Assembly: GCA_028583605.1 (NCBI GenBank)
Contig: CM053328.1
Location: forward strand, 12,254,782 to 12,318,781
DNA: 64,000 bases
Reading direction: 5' to 3'
Origin: Dastarcus helophoroides
Taxonomy: Eukaryota; Arthropoda; Insecta; Coleoptera; Bothrideridae
Position numbers and translations under genes: made by a program. Shown one piece after another: positions 30,601-42,929 of this stretch (its first letter is position 1; each line of letters begins with the position of its first letter). Below the pieces are notes generated by a model. It was given only the letters and a program-made list of their open reading frames with translations. It was not told the DNA's origin and did no database searches.

Positions 30601-33125
30601 TTGATTTGTGGTCGACAACTTCGGGAAATTGAGCATATTATATAGTCAAATTTCGTATTAAAAATTGCCCCTGCATACATCTAAATTCAGAAGCGAGTAT
30701 TATTTCTAATTGGGTCGAAAGTGGTCGCTCTATGACACCCAACCGCTTTGAAATAAAATCGTAATTAGGCGGGTCCCCGACCGTGTAAACACATAAGTGA
30801 CAATTGTATCGAATGAGCTGACGCGCGTACGTATAGTTTCATTTGTCTAACAAGCGAATAACAAGTTCAACAGCACCCTGCGATTGTAACAAACATGGGG
30901 CGTTTATCCCATTAGATTCGCGCGCCCTTAACAAACCTCGCGTACAATTGATATCGAACAATTTTGCAAACGCAATCGCCACATTCGTTAATTCCAATTT
31001 GCGGGTAGATCAAAAGCAATCTATAAAATTGCAAAGTCTGGCGTATAACATCTCGAAAATAATAGAAGACATCGGCCGATAAAATGACCGTAATCTGACA
31101 CTAAACGTGTCCGTTCCGATCTGTATTTTACACCTCTGGGGAGACCTGACCAACGTTCAGGTGCTACTTTAGAATGCAGCCACGTTAAGCGATCTTTTTA
31201 CTTTTGTCTCACGAGATCCACACTTTTAGGCCAAAAATCAAATTTATATTCGTAATGTTAATATTTCACTGTTCCCTGTTTCATTTAATTTCGTCAAATT
31301 TCACCTCTAATTTTCGTTTGAAAATTGACAAATGTCCTAAGAGATTTACGACGGAGGAAGCAGCCACTACACGATTATTTCCGTTTTCTTCCAGCTTACT
31401 TTCGTCCTTTACTAAGTAGAATCAGATGAAAATTAATTTTACGTTTTTGACAGAGCAATCAGTTAGTACTGGTAAATTCTTTAAAAAAACAGATTGGAAC
31501 GTGATGAATTTCAGTCGATTTTGTCAATTTTTGATAATAGACATACGCACTTTATGAAGATGAAAGAGAGGACCTCATAATTTGAAACTTCTGAGCGTCG
31601 ACGTTAACTTTTCGAGTGAAGCTGCACCTAGTAAGTCAGACTGTGGACTTAGCTTTAAATTGTTGAGAACGGCTATATTTTACAGCCTAAACCCGCGAAC
31701 TGATGAAAAAATTGCTTTTATGTTGAAATACTTTGTCAATTTGATGGATACATTGTGTTGGTAAACAACACGTGATAGTTTTCAGGATTATTCGTAAACA
31801 GGATTAAACAAGGTACCAGTCAAAGCAATTAATGTTGGCACGCTCGCGTTCCGTCCTCTAATGAAAGGGCAGTTGTTTAAAATAATAAAACAAAGGAAGC
31901 ACGTCCAATTAGAAAACAATACGCAAATTATAAAGCGCTCGTCGGCGTCCTCGCTCTTTTTTCTTTTCTTCTTTGCACAGGAGCGTTTTGTTCGAGTGGT
32001 CGGAGACACGCCTCGACTCAGTTGGAGCGCCTCAAAAACAAAATTTAATTCAATCGTTTCCTAACAAATGATTCGCCTCTTTTTATTATCCTTAATTGCG
32101 TTTACTAATCTACCTAAGGAAGCTTGGAAATAAACGCAAACCTACTTTTAAAGAAAATAATTTAAGATGAAGAAATACATTTAACTCAAAATAAATATGG
32201 AGCAGTTTACTCCGTAAAGTTGCAAAATAAAATTTCATCGTTTTATATTGAAAAATAAAAATAATACAAACACGTAAATTACAACCGATACGATGTAACT
32301 ACAATCACAAATGTCACACTAGTAGCGAGGAAATTGTATATTTCATTATAGAACATCTAATTGACAATATTTATTAAGTTTAACACAACCAAACGCAAGT
32401 CAAGCTAAAAAGGCTTTTATTTATGGGCGAATTAACCCTCCCCCGCTCCAAAAATAATCTAGTGTTATCAAAGAACAAAATATTTGAAATAATAATCTCG
32501 AATTTTATAAGGAACATTTCGATTTCTTTTTAAATAATTTCGCGATAGAGTCAAAGTTTGTTAAAAATAAGTTGAAAGTAAGAATTTTAGAAAAAAAATT
32601 GGATAGTCTGGGGACTGCTGACAGAAATGAAAACTTAAAAAACTAGGAAATAAAACTAGGAAATTAAAGCATTAAAATAATAATCAGCAGTAATTCACTG
32701 TGTTTATCTTGATTAGATGAAGATTAATTGGAGTTAAGGTTAGTTTTACTTAATGTTTGCTTATAAACTGCTTCAGTCATGCATGTTGCTTTTCTATATA
32801 CATAATTTTTCCAATTTTTACCACAACTTCATGATATTTAATAGTTATTCATCTTTGTTTATATTAATTATTGACAGTTTAGGCAACTATCAGTAGCCAG
32901 GAGTGTCAAGCTATTAATTAGTTGCGACTTCAAGGCTTTAAAATTGTGTGCCTTTTGAATTCATTTAATGTTTTCCTTAATAGTAAATTATGGTATTGTG
33001 CTTTTTCTTAGTATTTCATGAATTTCTTTTTCTTGTCTTGCTTTTTCTTCAATCCACACAAGACAGTTTTTATTCCATTTACGAGGAGAAGGAAGCTAAA
33101 CTTACAAGCTCCTACTCTTAATACA
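30600..33125. other. Unassigned low-repeat region
   Basis: The least repetitive long stretch, with moderate GC at 30690-31180 and 31800-32050. No frame here shows a domain and I saw no convincing exon. It may be intronic or regulatory sequence of Drgx; that is inference from position only. Confidence 0.4.
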
Positions 33126-33129
33126 GATA

Positions 33130-34620
33130 CAATTTTCCAATTAAGTTAAGTACTTAGGGATCTTCATAGACCAAAAACTGAATCGGAACACTCATTTGGA
33201 AATAACTCTTTCGAAAGCCAGAATGGCAGCATGGATCTATTGTATACTTGTAGGAAAGACATAGGGGCTGAAATCAAAAATTATATCTTGGATATACCAA
33301 ACAGTAGTAAAGCTCATGATCACCTATGCCTTAATAGTATGGTGGCGTAAACAGAACAAAGTTCTGGGCAAGGCAAACTACACAAATTAACACAAACTAC
33401 ACAAACTACACAAATACGGCAGCTAATTTGCATTGGAATAGCCGGAGCTATGGCGTCATGTCCAACAGCTTCAATAGAGGCAATGGTAGGCCCGACTCCA
33501 CATTTGTGTGAAAAAGGAGGCAGCGCTTAGTGCCTCAAAGCTATTCCAATCGAACAAATTGAAACCGAGCTACTTGTTTGGCCACGTACAGATTCTGGAG
33601 AAAATTCCACTGGGATCCATTGGCAAACCAACAGATCAAATGCCTACAAAATAGCACTTTGTTGTTCCATACGAAGTGATTATCGGAGACCGCTTGAAAT
33701 GGAATATACACAGGGTAAGCCGAGGAAACAACGAATCTGTCTGGTACGCAAACGAATCCAAACAAACCGAAGGAGTAGGACTAGGAATTTGGGGTCCTAA
33801 TTTAAGACTCTCTCAACCCTTAGGAAACACTCCCACAATTTTCCTTTGCTATAAGATTGTGCGCAAAAGAGCGCCTTCAAAAAGGACTCAAAAACGTACA
33901 GGTATCATTTAAGATAGCCAGGTTACATTAAAGACTCAAAAGTCGTTCAGAACCGAGTCAAAAATGGCCTGGGAATGCAAACAATTTCTGAAGCAACTGG
34001 CTGCAAATAACAAAGTAACTTTGATGTGGGTTCCAGGGCAATAAGGTATAGAAGGGAACGAAGAGGCAGATAGAATACCAAAAGAGGTCTTAATCACACC
34101 TTTCTTCGTCCCAGAACCATACTGTTGTCTTACAAAAAGTTACGTAAAAAATGAAATAGATACTTAGTAGACAAACCAAAGGTTGTTATACTGGAGGAAA
34201 GCTACAGACCTAAGGCAGTAAAAAAAAGTTCATCAATATCCCAAAAAAGAAGTCTAAGCAGCTTCTGGAGCTGAAGAAGAACAAGAATAATAACGGGACT
34301 TTTCACAGGACACTTCCCAGTAAAGTATCCCCTTAAGAAGATGGGAAAAGTGGATGATGAAAAGTGCAGATTCTGTAATGCAGCAGCAGAAACCACAGAA
34401 CATCTGCTATGCGGATACATGGCTCAGTTCCGTAAAACGCACAAATTTTTTAAAAGGGCGATTCTGACACCACAAGAAATAAGAGTAACAGCTCCTAAAA
34501 AGATAATAGATTATGTAAAAAGTTTAAACATCTTGGACAATCATAAAAAAAAATTGAGTCCGCACAAAAGATAGTAATGAGTCGCAGTGCTGAAAGGCGT
34601 AAAAGCCTATAAGACTCTAT
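33130..34620 (+). mobile_element. RNase H-bearing LINE pseudogene (post-RT region to C-terminus)
   Basis: Broken frames on + give LGIFIDQKLNRNTHLEITLS and ISWIYQTVVKLMITYALIVW (post-RT), ICIGIAGAMASCPTASIEAM (33422-33485), VWYANESKQTEGVGLGIWGP (33740-33800; start of RNase H, with the usual TDGS changed to ANES), LMWVPGQ then GIEGNEEADRIPKE (34022-34090; the late RNase H aspartate is kept), and CRFCNAAAETTEHLLCGYMA (34365-34425; the C-terminal Cys-His motif). This order is typical of RNase H-carrying LINEs of the I/R1/Jockey side of the tree. Multiple stops, so dead. 5'-truncated: no RT palm is seen. Confidence 0.85.
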
Positions 34621-34639
34621 CTCAAAACTGTAGCTGTAA

Positions 34640-34790
34640 CTGCTTTTTCTTGTTCTTGCTCACAAATTTATTGTCTTTATCTTGCAGCAAGAACAAGAAA
34701 AACAAGAACAAGAATTTCTTTTAGTAAGAGCAAGATTTTTTGCTAAAAAAATTAGCAAGAAACAAGATTTCTTGCTTTTTTCAATATTTT
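34640..34790. repeat. Clustered CTTGTTCTTGCT / AGCAAGAACAAG motifs (left)
   Basis: Contains TTCTTGTTCTTGCT, GCAGCAAGAACAAG, AACAAGAACAAGAA and TTAGCAAGAAACAAGA in both orientations. A similar cluster lies at 36320-36490. The pair may be the subterminal repeats of one DNA element, but no termini or target duplication could be fixed. Confidence 0.5.
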
Positions 34791-34879
34791 TCTTAAATAA
34801 GTTCTAGAACAGTATTTTTAAACCTTTGAATACACAACTCCTTTAGAAGTAATACATTCTGGCGCCCCTTTCAAAAAAT

Positions 34880-36190
34880 TTGGAAATAATTGAAATACCG
34901 GAAAACATCACAATAAAAAAAGTTCAATGTTAAATTTTTTCTCAAAATGACACTGTCTAAGTATCCGAAATTTAGGAAAGAATTTAATGTCCCTAAATTT
35001 TTATTTTTCTTCACAGAAATCCTGAACATTTTCCCAACTTTTTAATTTTGTTCGGTAAATTTTAATTTTCATTTTGATATTTCGATTTTTTTTTCGAAAT
35101 TGGAATTTTAACCATAAAATTTTGATCTTAACTCAATTTTTTTATAAATATTTTGATTCTAATCGCAAAATATTTCTTCTCTAAACTTGGCTCAATTTCG
35201 ATTTATTATTGAAACTTGGAAGTTTAATCTCAAGAGTTCGAATTTAAACTATAAATTTTAGTAAACATTTTTTAAAGAAATTTTGAAAACGAAATTGAAA
35301 ATCTAAATCTGAAGTCGATAAAGTCGACTCTAAAGTAAACAATTACGTAAAAACATTATACTAATTAAAAATTGAAAATTCGGAATTTGAGAAAAAGTTA
35401 AAAATGTTTAAAAAAAGTCGAATTTTCCTCAAAATATTAAAATTTCTAGTTTCAGCGTAAAATTTCAGATTTTGCATTTTTTAATTTTCCTTAAGCATTT
35501 CCAATTTTTCAGAAATTTTTATTTTTTCCAGAAATCCTAAATTCTTAAAAATTTTTCTATTTAAGTTTTTTCTCGAAATTTCAGAATTGGGATTTTTACT
35601 GCAATTCTAGGAACAACATCTAAAATTTAAGTGTAACGTCAAAAAATTTGACTTTGAAGTTAAAACTTTAATGAAAAATTTTAAATTTAATAATTTGGCT
35701 ACGATAAATTAGAAAAAGCTCAAAATTTTCAAGTAAAATATTTACACGTTGAATGTTTTCTTGGAATTTGTAATTTCTGGAATCTTTATTTAATAACATG
35801 TTGAGTTTTTCCTGAAAAGTCAAAAATTTTGGTTGTAAAGTTGAAATTTTAAGTAAACTAAAATTTGAACCTTAGATTTTGAGAACAAGATATTCCATGA
35901 AGAAAAAAACACGAAGTTATTATTAAAACAATGTTTTTAATTTGTAGTGTTTTCTCTAAATATCAACTATTTTTCTCAAAATTTCCAATTTAAATTTAAA
36001 ACTTAGCTTATTCTAAAAATTAAAATACAGAACTTGTCCCCTGAAACCAAGAAAGATTAAAAAACATAACAAACGTTCCTCTGTATTTCAATTTTTGAAG
36101 ATAACCAAGGACCAGTCCGTTCCACCAAACTCATAGATTATTTTGTAATTTCATTTTTTATCTAAACTTCAATTTTAATCTAAAAATGTT
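34880..36190. repeat. Mixed-orientation minisatellite block
   Basis: Diverged ~18-bp family units with no uniform strand, interrupted at 36015-36129 by a truncated Penelope-derived element. Nothing coding is seen. Confidence 0.6.
36015..36129. mobile_element. Penelope-derived element, copy P6, centre deleted
   Basis: TTAAAATACAGAACTTGTCC, CCTGAAACCAAGAAAGATT and AACAAACGTTCCTCT run straight into TTGAAGATAACCAAGGACC and CAGTCCGTTCCACCAAAC. Both outer arms are present; the ribozyme core is lost. Confidence 0.8.
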
Positions 36191-36319
36191 AATTTTTTTA
36201 AACAAATTTTGCATGAATTTTCGTTCTGAGAGCCAACATTCCCAATTTATTGTTTCCTTCTGTCCTTACATCTTTTATACATGAAGTTGCAATTAATTCG
36301 GAATTTTTTTTGCTATTGC

Positions 36320-36490
36320 TCACGCGCAAAACAAACAAGCCAGCAAAAACAAGAAAAAGCAAGATTCCTGCTAGCAAGATAAAAATCAAACCAGCAGAAA
36401 TTGGCAAGACAAGAAGTGATCAAGTTCTTGTCTTGCTCAGCAAGATAAGAGAAGAAGGTAGACAGGAAGACGAATGATCTTGCTTTGTGT
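36320..36490. repeat. Clustered CAAGAA / TTCTTG motifs (right)
   Basis: AACAAGAAAAAGCAAGA, TGCTAGCAAGAT, GGCAAGACAAGAAG, GTTCTTGTCTTGCTCAGCA; partner of 34640-34790. Confidence 0.5.
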
Positions 36491-37370
36491 ACTGTTTTTA
36501 ATTATTTGCTTCTATATTATTTTTTAAATCTTACAATAAGGCACAAGTTCAAAATGGACTCGTCAAGGATAGTACAGCTTATTTGGTTAGGGCTGCCTCT
36601 TTCGCTTGACGCTCTTTGGAGATTGAGAGTTCAAACCCCATTCCAACCACCCATTTTTGAAATGCAAACTTCTTAGGCGCGTTCAGTGATTTTTGATAGC
36701 AGATAAACATATGGCGTCGCGTCATCATCACGATAATTTGTGCACAAACATGTTCCAATGTTAGAAGAACAATTAACAGTTAACATTAGAGCATGTTGGT
36801 AATGCGTGCTGGCGCTTCGTAATCGTGACGTGAAACCATAAGATTATACCCGATTCAAAATCGCTCAAAGCGGCTAAAAACGTTTTGACGTTAAAAACCT
36901 GACATACTCTCCAAGATATCGGTTGCCGGAATGTTATCTGAATCACCCACATTAATTATATTTTTTCTGTTGGATGAATATAACGTATATGGTTGCTTTT
37001 ATCTGAGCAAGACTTTGTAGCGTATGGTTACCTTTAGATACACTAATGAGCCTCTTCGGACACAATTTCGCTCATCAGGCTCTCCAGGGTATACCCCTCT
37101 TTGTATCCAACAGAGCGATGTCGACAATGAATCTCTAGTACGGTATTACTCAATTCGTTTCCTTATTGTTTCTTCTTCTGTTGGTCTGCGGTTGAAGGGT
37201 CCTCAAAAAATGTCCTGAGAGCTTTTCTCCTTTGTTATTACACTTTTAATGCAATGCTTTTGTTCAAACGTAACCGATATTTTTTATATAACTTAAAAAT
37301 ATTCCTCGACCTGTGTAAACAAATAAAAAAGAGAGTTCAATAAGAAATATATTTGGACACATTAAACCTA
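36490..37370. other. Unassigned
   Basis: Moderate composition with no recognisable gene or repeat. The frame at 37024-37218 has no domain. Confidence 0.4.
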
Positions 37371-37920
37371 CGACAAAACCTGCAATTCTTTCGTTTTTTC
37401 TTAAAATTTTAAATTGAAAGTTTAAATTTTAAATTTCCTCTATTTTAATAGCCTTTATTCCTGAAGTTGAAACTTTAATCTGCAAATTTCAACTTAAGAT
37501 AGGAATTTTGAGAAAAATACATTTAAAGGGTATTTTGCAAATTTTTTAATTTAGAAATTTCGACTTTGATCTCCAAATTTCGACCTAAATTTAAGAACTC
37601 GGTTTCAAACACAACATTTGGAAAAAAAAATTTAAATGTATTTATTTTTTCCCGATTTCAACTTTTAAACTCAAGATTTCAAGTTTTGACATTTTAAGAA
37701 AAAAATCTAGATTTTCAGAATTGGTTCAAAACTGAAAGAATTTGAATTTTCAGGTCTAAATATGAATTTGTTTCCCTGAATACTCTGGCTTAAAGCTCAA
37801 AATTTCAACATTAATTAGGAAATTTCGAATTTACAAGACCTTTTTCTCAGAATGTTTACTGAGTATGAAAAAGAAAGTAACATAAAAATTTTTAATTCTA
37901 AACCTAAGAAGTTTTTGAAA
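37370..37920. repeat. Short minisatellite block
   Basis: AAATTTCGACTTT-like units of the dispersed family, diverged. 37920-38470 beyond it holds nothing I recognise. Confidence 0.5.
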
Positions 37921-38479
37921 TGCTTAAATCGAAACTGATACTCTTTCCTTGTAAGATACCGGAAACTTTGATAAATTTATCAGGGAAGCTATCACCTACT
38001 AAGGTTTCTGACTAGAAGTAATTAGATTCTGGTTACACATGCTTGTCAACAAATGAGAAAATTATCACTCAGTGCAACGTAAATCGTACATTTGAGAGGA
38101 TTACACTCCACAAAGATGCCAGCCTGGGGGCGTAATTTTAACGCAAACGAGGTAAAACAGGATGGTCGAAAACTAACCTTAGGGATCTGGGATATCATTC
38201 GGTTAAAGCAAAAGAAAGACAGAACTTATTCGGCTAAAGCGCACCACCCACCTCAAAGCCGAAGCGTCTAGCAACAGAGTGCGCTGACGTTTCTAATTGA
38301 ATACGATCACAAACCAGCAAATTATATGATAACATTTGCAACAAAAAGTAATTTTGAATACGATATAGGTACACTAGGAAATGTAAAAAATCCTAAACAT
38401 TAATTTTTAAAAGGCTGTGACTCAAAGAAAACGGCCATGGAGAAAAATAAAGCCCCAAGATTGCAGTTTTCATATCTTG

Positions 38480-38641
38480 AAAAATTGAAATACACATATT
38501 GCCCCCTGAAACCAAAAAAGATTAAAAAACACAACAAGGGTTGCTCTAACGCGTTTCGATAGCCAAGCTATCATCTTCAGAGAGGTATTTTAATTTTTGG
38601 AGATAACCAAGGGCCAGTCCGTGAGTCAGTTCTACCAAAAT
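38480..38641 (-). mobile_element. Penelope-derived element, copy P7
   Basis: The left arm reads TTGAAATACACATATTGCCC, then GCTCTAACGCGTTTCGATAG and CCAAGCTATCATCTTCAGAG, a hammerhead-like core on the - strand with stem I CTCT/AGAG intact. The right outer arm GAGATAACCAAGGGCCAGTC follows directly. Confidence 0.85.
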
Positions 38642-39770
38642 TCATATCTAGAGTTAAAAAATTTTAGCTTCAGCATTTTTTAAGTATTTATAAGAAAATC
38701 AGCGGACAAAACTTGTTTCAAATTTTTTGTATTCCTTTGAAAAGCTCCACAAATTTCAATAATTTCTTGCTAGTGATCTCTTCACAAAGCTCTTCTAGAT
38801 AATTCAATCTTCTTTAATTTCACTGATGTTGGAGCTCTGTGCGACGATTTATTTTCCAATTATCGTCGTCCAAAGCAAAAAAAAAAAAATTTTGACTATG
38901 GTAATTAATTACTTCTGAAATACTAATTATACAAAAAAACCCGAGCAAAGTCTTAAAAACTGCAAAACATTCGCTACAAGTCCCAGCTATTAGTTTTTAA
39001 TGAAAAAATTAAAATTAGAAAAAAGGTAAAACATTCGACAATTCGGGATATTTACTTAACTGGGCATAAATTTGCAAATATTGGATAGACTAAGGTTATT
39101 GTCTGTCATTTTTCAACCTCCAAGGATCGCAAAGAAACCTTAAAAATTTTAAAACACTTACATTTATTACAGGATGTACGATATAATTAGGCTTATAAAG
39201 GTCACTAATAATGGGTAACAACCATTCTTGCATTGTGGGTTGCATCATTTATTCGTTTGCGTTGACGTTGAGATTTATTTTCGTTGTTCTCGGACTGAAT
39301 TAATTTGTTATTTTTCTTAAAAATCAATTATTATTAAAGAGTGGATTATATGCACACCTTTTTTAACAAAATATGCTCATATTATATGCAGATTTTTAAC
39401 AAAAGATGCATTGTAATTACAATTATATGCACATTAATATGCATTATGTGCACCATAAATTAAAAAAAAATGGGTAAGATGTAAAACAAATATTTAATAA
39501 CCATCAAAAAAAGCCAAGTTACCATCCAATGTTAATTGGATTGCTATAAATTAGAAAAATATTGAAATTTTATTTTCATACAATAATTATATTATAAACA
39601 ATTTGTCTGCACCATAATTTCTTGGTGCATATTACTTCAAAAATATAAATAGAGCAACTCCTGTTTCAAATTTTAATAGCATTAGGTATGTTTTAATTAT
39701 TCATTTAATTTTTTTCTTTACATACCAAAATTATATTTTTTAAATAAAAGTCAAGTTTATTACTGAAATG
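38642..39770. other. Unassigned, with a TATGCA-rich patch
   Basis: No gene is seen. At 39347-39455 TATGCA recurs (TATATGCACACC, TATATGCAGATT, TATATGCACATTAATATGCA). A similar patch lies at 46018-46052. Both may be ends of DNA elements, but no termini are visible. Confidence 0.4.
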
Positions 39771-42400
39771 TTGAAACCTTAAGAAAAAGTCGACATTTTT
39801 GAGAAAAAGAACGATGTTTAAAAAAAAAATTCAAAACTTCTAGAAATTGACAAAAATTTGATCAAAGCTGCACAGTCTAAAAAAGTGGATATCTTGAAAA
39901 GGATAAAGGTTTTCAAAAAAAACCACCGTGAAACTTTTGAAAAAAGTTCGCAAATTTCAAAAGTCGAAATTTTGAAAAAAAAAACATTTTTCAAAAGCGT
40001 GAGAATTTAAAAAAAAATATTTTTTTTTAAATTTTTCAAATACAAGTGCAGTCTGCTACAAAGAGGTCAAAACTTTAAGAAACAGTTAAAATTTAAAAAA
40101 AAATAATTTGAAATTTGCACAAAGTTGCAAATTCTCAAAAAGTGAGTCTCTTAAAAAAGTTAAAGATTTTTGAAAAACAAAAAATAGTAAAAATTATGAA
40201 AAAAGTTCAAACTTTTCAAAAGTGAAAAGTTTAAAAAAAAATAATTATTTAAAAAAGACTCGAATGCCTTAATTTAAGAAAAACTCCAAATATTAAAACT
40301 TTTAGAAAAAGTCGAGATTTTTGAACAAAATTTTAAATTAAAATAAAAAAGTCAAAACTTCCAGAAATCGTCAAAAATTTGAACAATGTTGTATATTCTG
40401 AAAAAAAGTAAGTATCCTAAAAAAATTACAGGTTTAAAAAAAACCAGCAGAAATTGTGAAAAGGGTTCGAAAATTTGGAGTTTTGCAAAAAATCGAATTT
40501 TGCAAAAACGTCAGAATTTTTAAAAAAAGTTAAATGTTTCACTTTTTTAAAAACAGATCAGGTTATTACATAAAGGTTGAAGCTTTTAAAAAAAGTCGAA
40601 ATTTTTGAAAAAAAAAATCGAATTTAAAATAAAAGTTAAAACTTCCAGAAAATAGTCAAAAATTTGAAAAAAGTTGAACATTTTTGTAAAAAAATGGGGA
40701 TTTTAAAAAAGTAAAGGTTTTAAAAAAAAGATAGTAAAAACTCTAAAAAAAAATCGATAATTAAAAAAGTCCAAATTTTGCTTGATTTCAAAACGAAGTT
40801 TTAAAAAAAGGTGAAAATTTTTGAAAAAAGTGGACATTTTCGAAAAACTCGAATTTTTCAATTTTTCAAATAAAAGTCTAGTTTACTACATAAAGGTCGA
40901 AACTTAAAGAAAAAGTAGAAATTTTTGAAAAAGAAGTCAACATTTTCAAATATTTAGTCAAAACTTCGAATAATGATAAAAAAATGCAACAAAGGTGAAA
41001 ATTTTTAAACAAAAAATTTGGCATCTTGAAAAGATGAAAGTTTAAAAAAAACAGTGAAAATTCTGAAAAAATTTTAAAAGCTGAAGTTTTGCAAAAAAAG
41101 TCAAATTTTCCAGTTTTTCAAATAAAGTTCCAGATTATTATTTAAAGGTCAAAACTTCAACATTTTTGGAAAAAACTCGATATTTTCAAAAAAAGTGAAA
41201 ACTTCGAGAAATAAAAAAAATTAAACAAAGATATGAATTTAAAATTAAAGTAGGAAGTGGGTATCTTGAAAAAGGTAGAGATTTTCAAAATAAAAACAGT
41301 GAAAGTTCAGAAAATTTTAAAAAGTCAAAATTTTGCAAAAAATCGATTTTTAAGAAATGAATACTTTGGAAAAATACGCCTTTTTCAATTAAAAGTCCCG
41401 TTCACTTCAAAACTTTTACAAAAAGTCGAAATTTTATTTAAAAAAATTATAATCTCAAAAATGTCGAAATTTTGAAATAAGGTCAAAATTTCGTGTCAAC
41501 ATTTTAAAAAATTGAAAAGAAATTAAAATTTTAAAAGAAAGCAAAATTGAAAAAAATGGAAATTATAAAAAAATTAAAAATTGGATCTGAAACTTTCAAA
41601 ATATAAAGTTGAAATGTTCAAGAACGTAAAGATTTTCAATAAGAAATGAAAAATTAGATTGCTTTTTAAAAAAATCGTCACATTTTAAAGTCAAAATTTT
41701 GGCTTTTCCTGAAAATTTTGACTTTCTGAAAATATTTAGTCTGTTTTAAAAATTTTAAATTTCCAAAACAAAATTAAAAAAAAAATTTCAAGTTGACAAA
41801 AATGATTTTAAAAGACGAAACTTTCAAAAAATTCAAATTTTCAAAAAGAATTCAATTGTTTAGAAAAAATCGAATCTAAAAACAGTCAGATTTGTAAAAA
41901 AGTGGAAACTTCTAGTTAAACTTAATTTTTAATAACAAGGTGGGGGTTTTGAAAAAATGTAAAAATTTTCCAAAATAAGGTCAAATATTTGGATAAAGTC
42001 GAAATTTTCCAAAAAAATTCAAAGCTTTGAGATAAAATCAAATTATTTAAAAAGAAATTGCTGAAGAAAAAGAAATTTTGAAAATGAGATTTAAAAAAAA
42101 TTTTAAATTTCCAAAAAAGAAGATCTTTACTAAAAACAAAAATGGTTAAAAAAATTTACCAAAAAAAAATCAAAATTCATCTATACAAAATAGCCGGAAT
42201 TTTAGACAACTTGGAATTTTCAGAAAAGTCAAAACTTTGGAAAAAGTCGAAATTTTCAAAATTAAGTCAAAATTTCGAGCACAAATTGAAAATTTGGGAG
42301 GCGAACAAGAAAATGTCGAGATTTTTAAAGAAGTCGATCAAAATAATTCGAAGTTATCAATAAAAATCGAAATCCTCAAAAAAAGTTGGAATTTTTAAAA
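39770..42400. repeat. A-rich minisatellite block
   Basis: AAAAAGTCGAAATTTTGAAA-type units on the + strand. A higher-order pattern repeats about every 250-300 bp (AAATTTTTCAAATAAAAGTC-like lines before CATAAAGGTCGAAACTT near 40020, 40555, 40865 and 41120). The opposite orientation follows at 42930-45370. Confidence 0.7.
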
Positions 42401-42499
42401 AGGTGACCTAATAATCCTTTTATCTTCTTTCACACAGATGAAAGCGCGGGAATTTGCTAGTAATGTAAGATTATATGAGCCAAACATGTGTAGTATTTA

Positions 42500-42640
42500 C
42501 CTACTTACAATTAGAGGATTTGATCCCGGGATCCTGATTTTCGGGATCCCGGGATCCCAACCGCTTCTTAATCCCGAAATTTTCGTGAATGAGATTTTTC
42601 GATCCCGGGATTTTCGAGATTGAAATCGTTTTAAAAAAGT
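42500..42640. repeat. Cluster of GATCCCGGGATCC palindromes
   Basis: GATCCCGGGATCC at 42531-42543, CGGGATCCCGGGATCCC near 42542-42559, and GATCCCGGGATTTTCG near 42601, with AATCCCGAAATTTTCG between. The GC-rich palindromic motifs stand out in AT-rich surroundings between the A-rich and T-rich arrays. One related copy, CGGGATCCCGGGA, is at about 45606-45619 beyond the T-rich array. Confidence 0.75.
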
Positions 42641-42929
42641 TGTAAAATAGACTGCACCTATCGAAACGTTCAGTTTCAATGTTTTCAACAAAAGTGCCTG
42701 TCTTATCATTTTAATGCAAAATAGAAGTTTTTATTCCAAATATGCTTCATTGTTATGGGATGGTTATGCTTGTTTAAAATAAAATTCTTGTACTTTGAAC
42801 TAAAATGTTTTGCTGATAAGACACCGGGAGTGGTGTTACTTGTCAGATTAAGGGGGAGGGGGTCAATAGATTCTGACATTATGTGACACGAGGGCGAGAC
42901 GAGTCATAACTTCCGACTTTTATTTGAAC

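Noticed and set aside
31960..32064. Acceptor-like TTCTTTTCTTCTTTGCACAG followed by an open stretch
   Set aside because: The translation matches nothing I recognise in Drgx or elsewhere and no good donor follows.
39770..42400. CRISPR-like spaced repeats
   Set aside because: Units are degenerate, AT-only and directly tandem with no unique spacers, and the DNA is eukaryotic.
42421..42480. Acceptor-like TTCTTTCACACAG followed by ATGAAAGCGCGGG
   Set aside because: The open frame leads into the GATCCCGGGATCC repeat cluster; not a credible exon.
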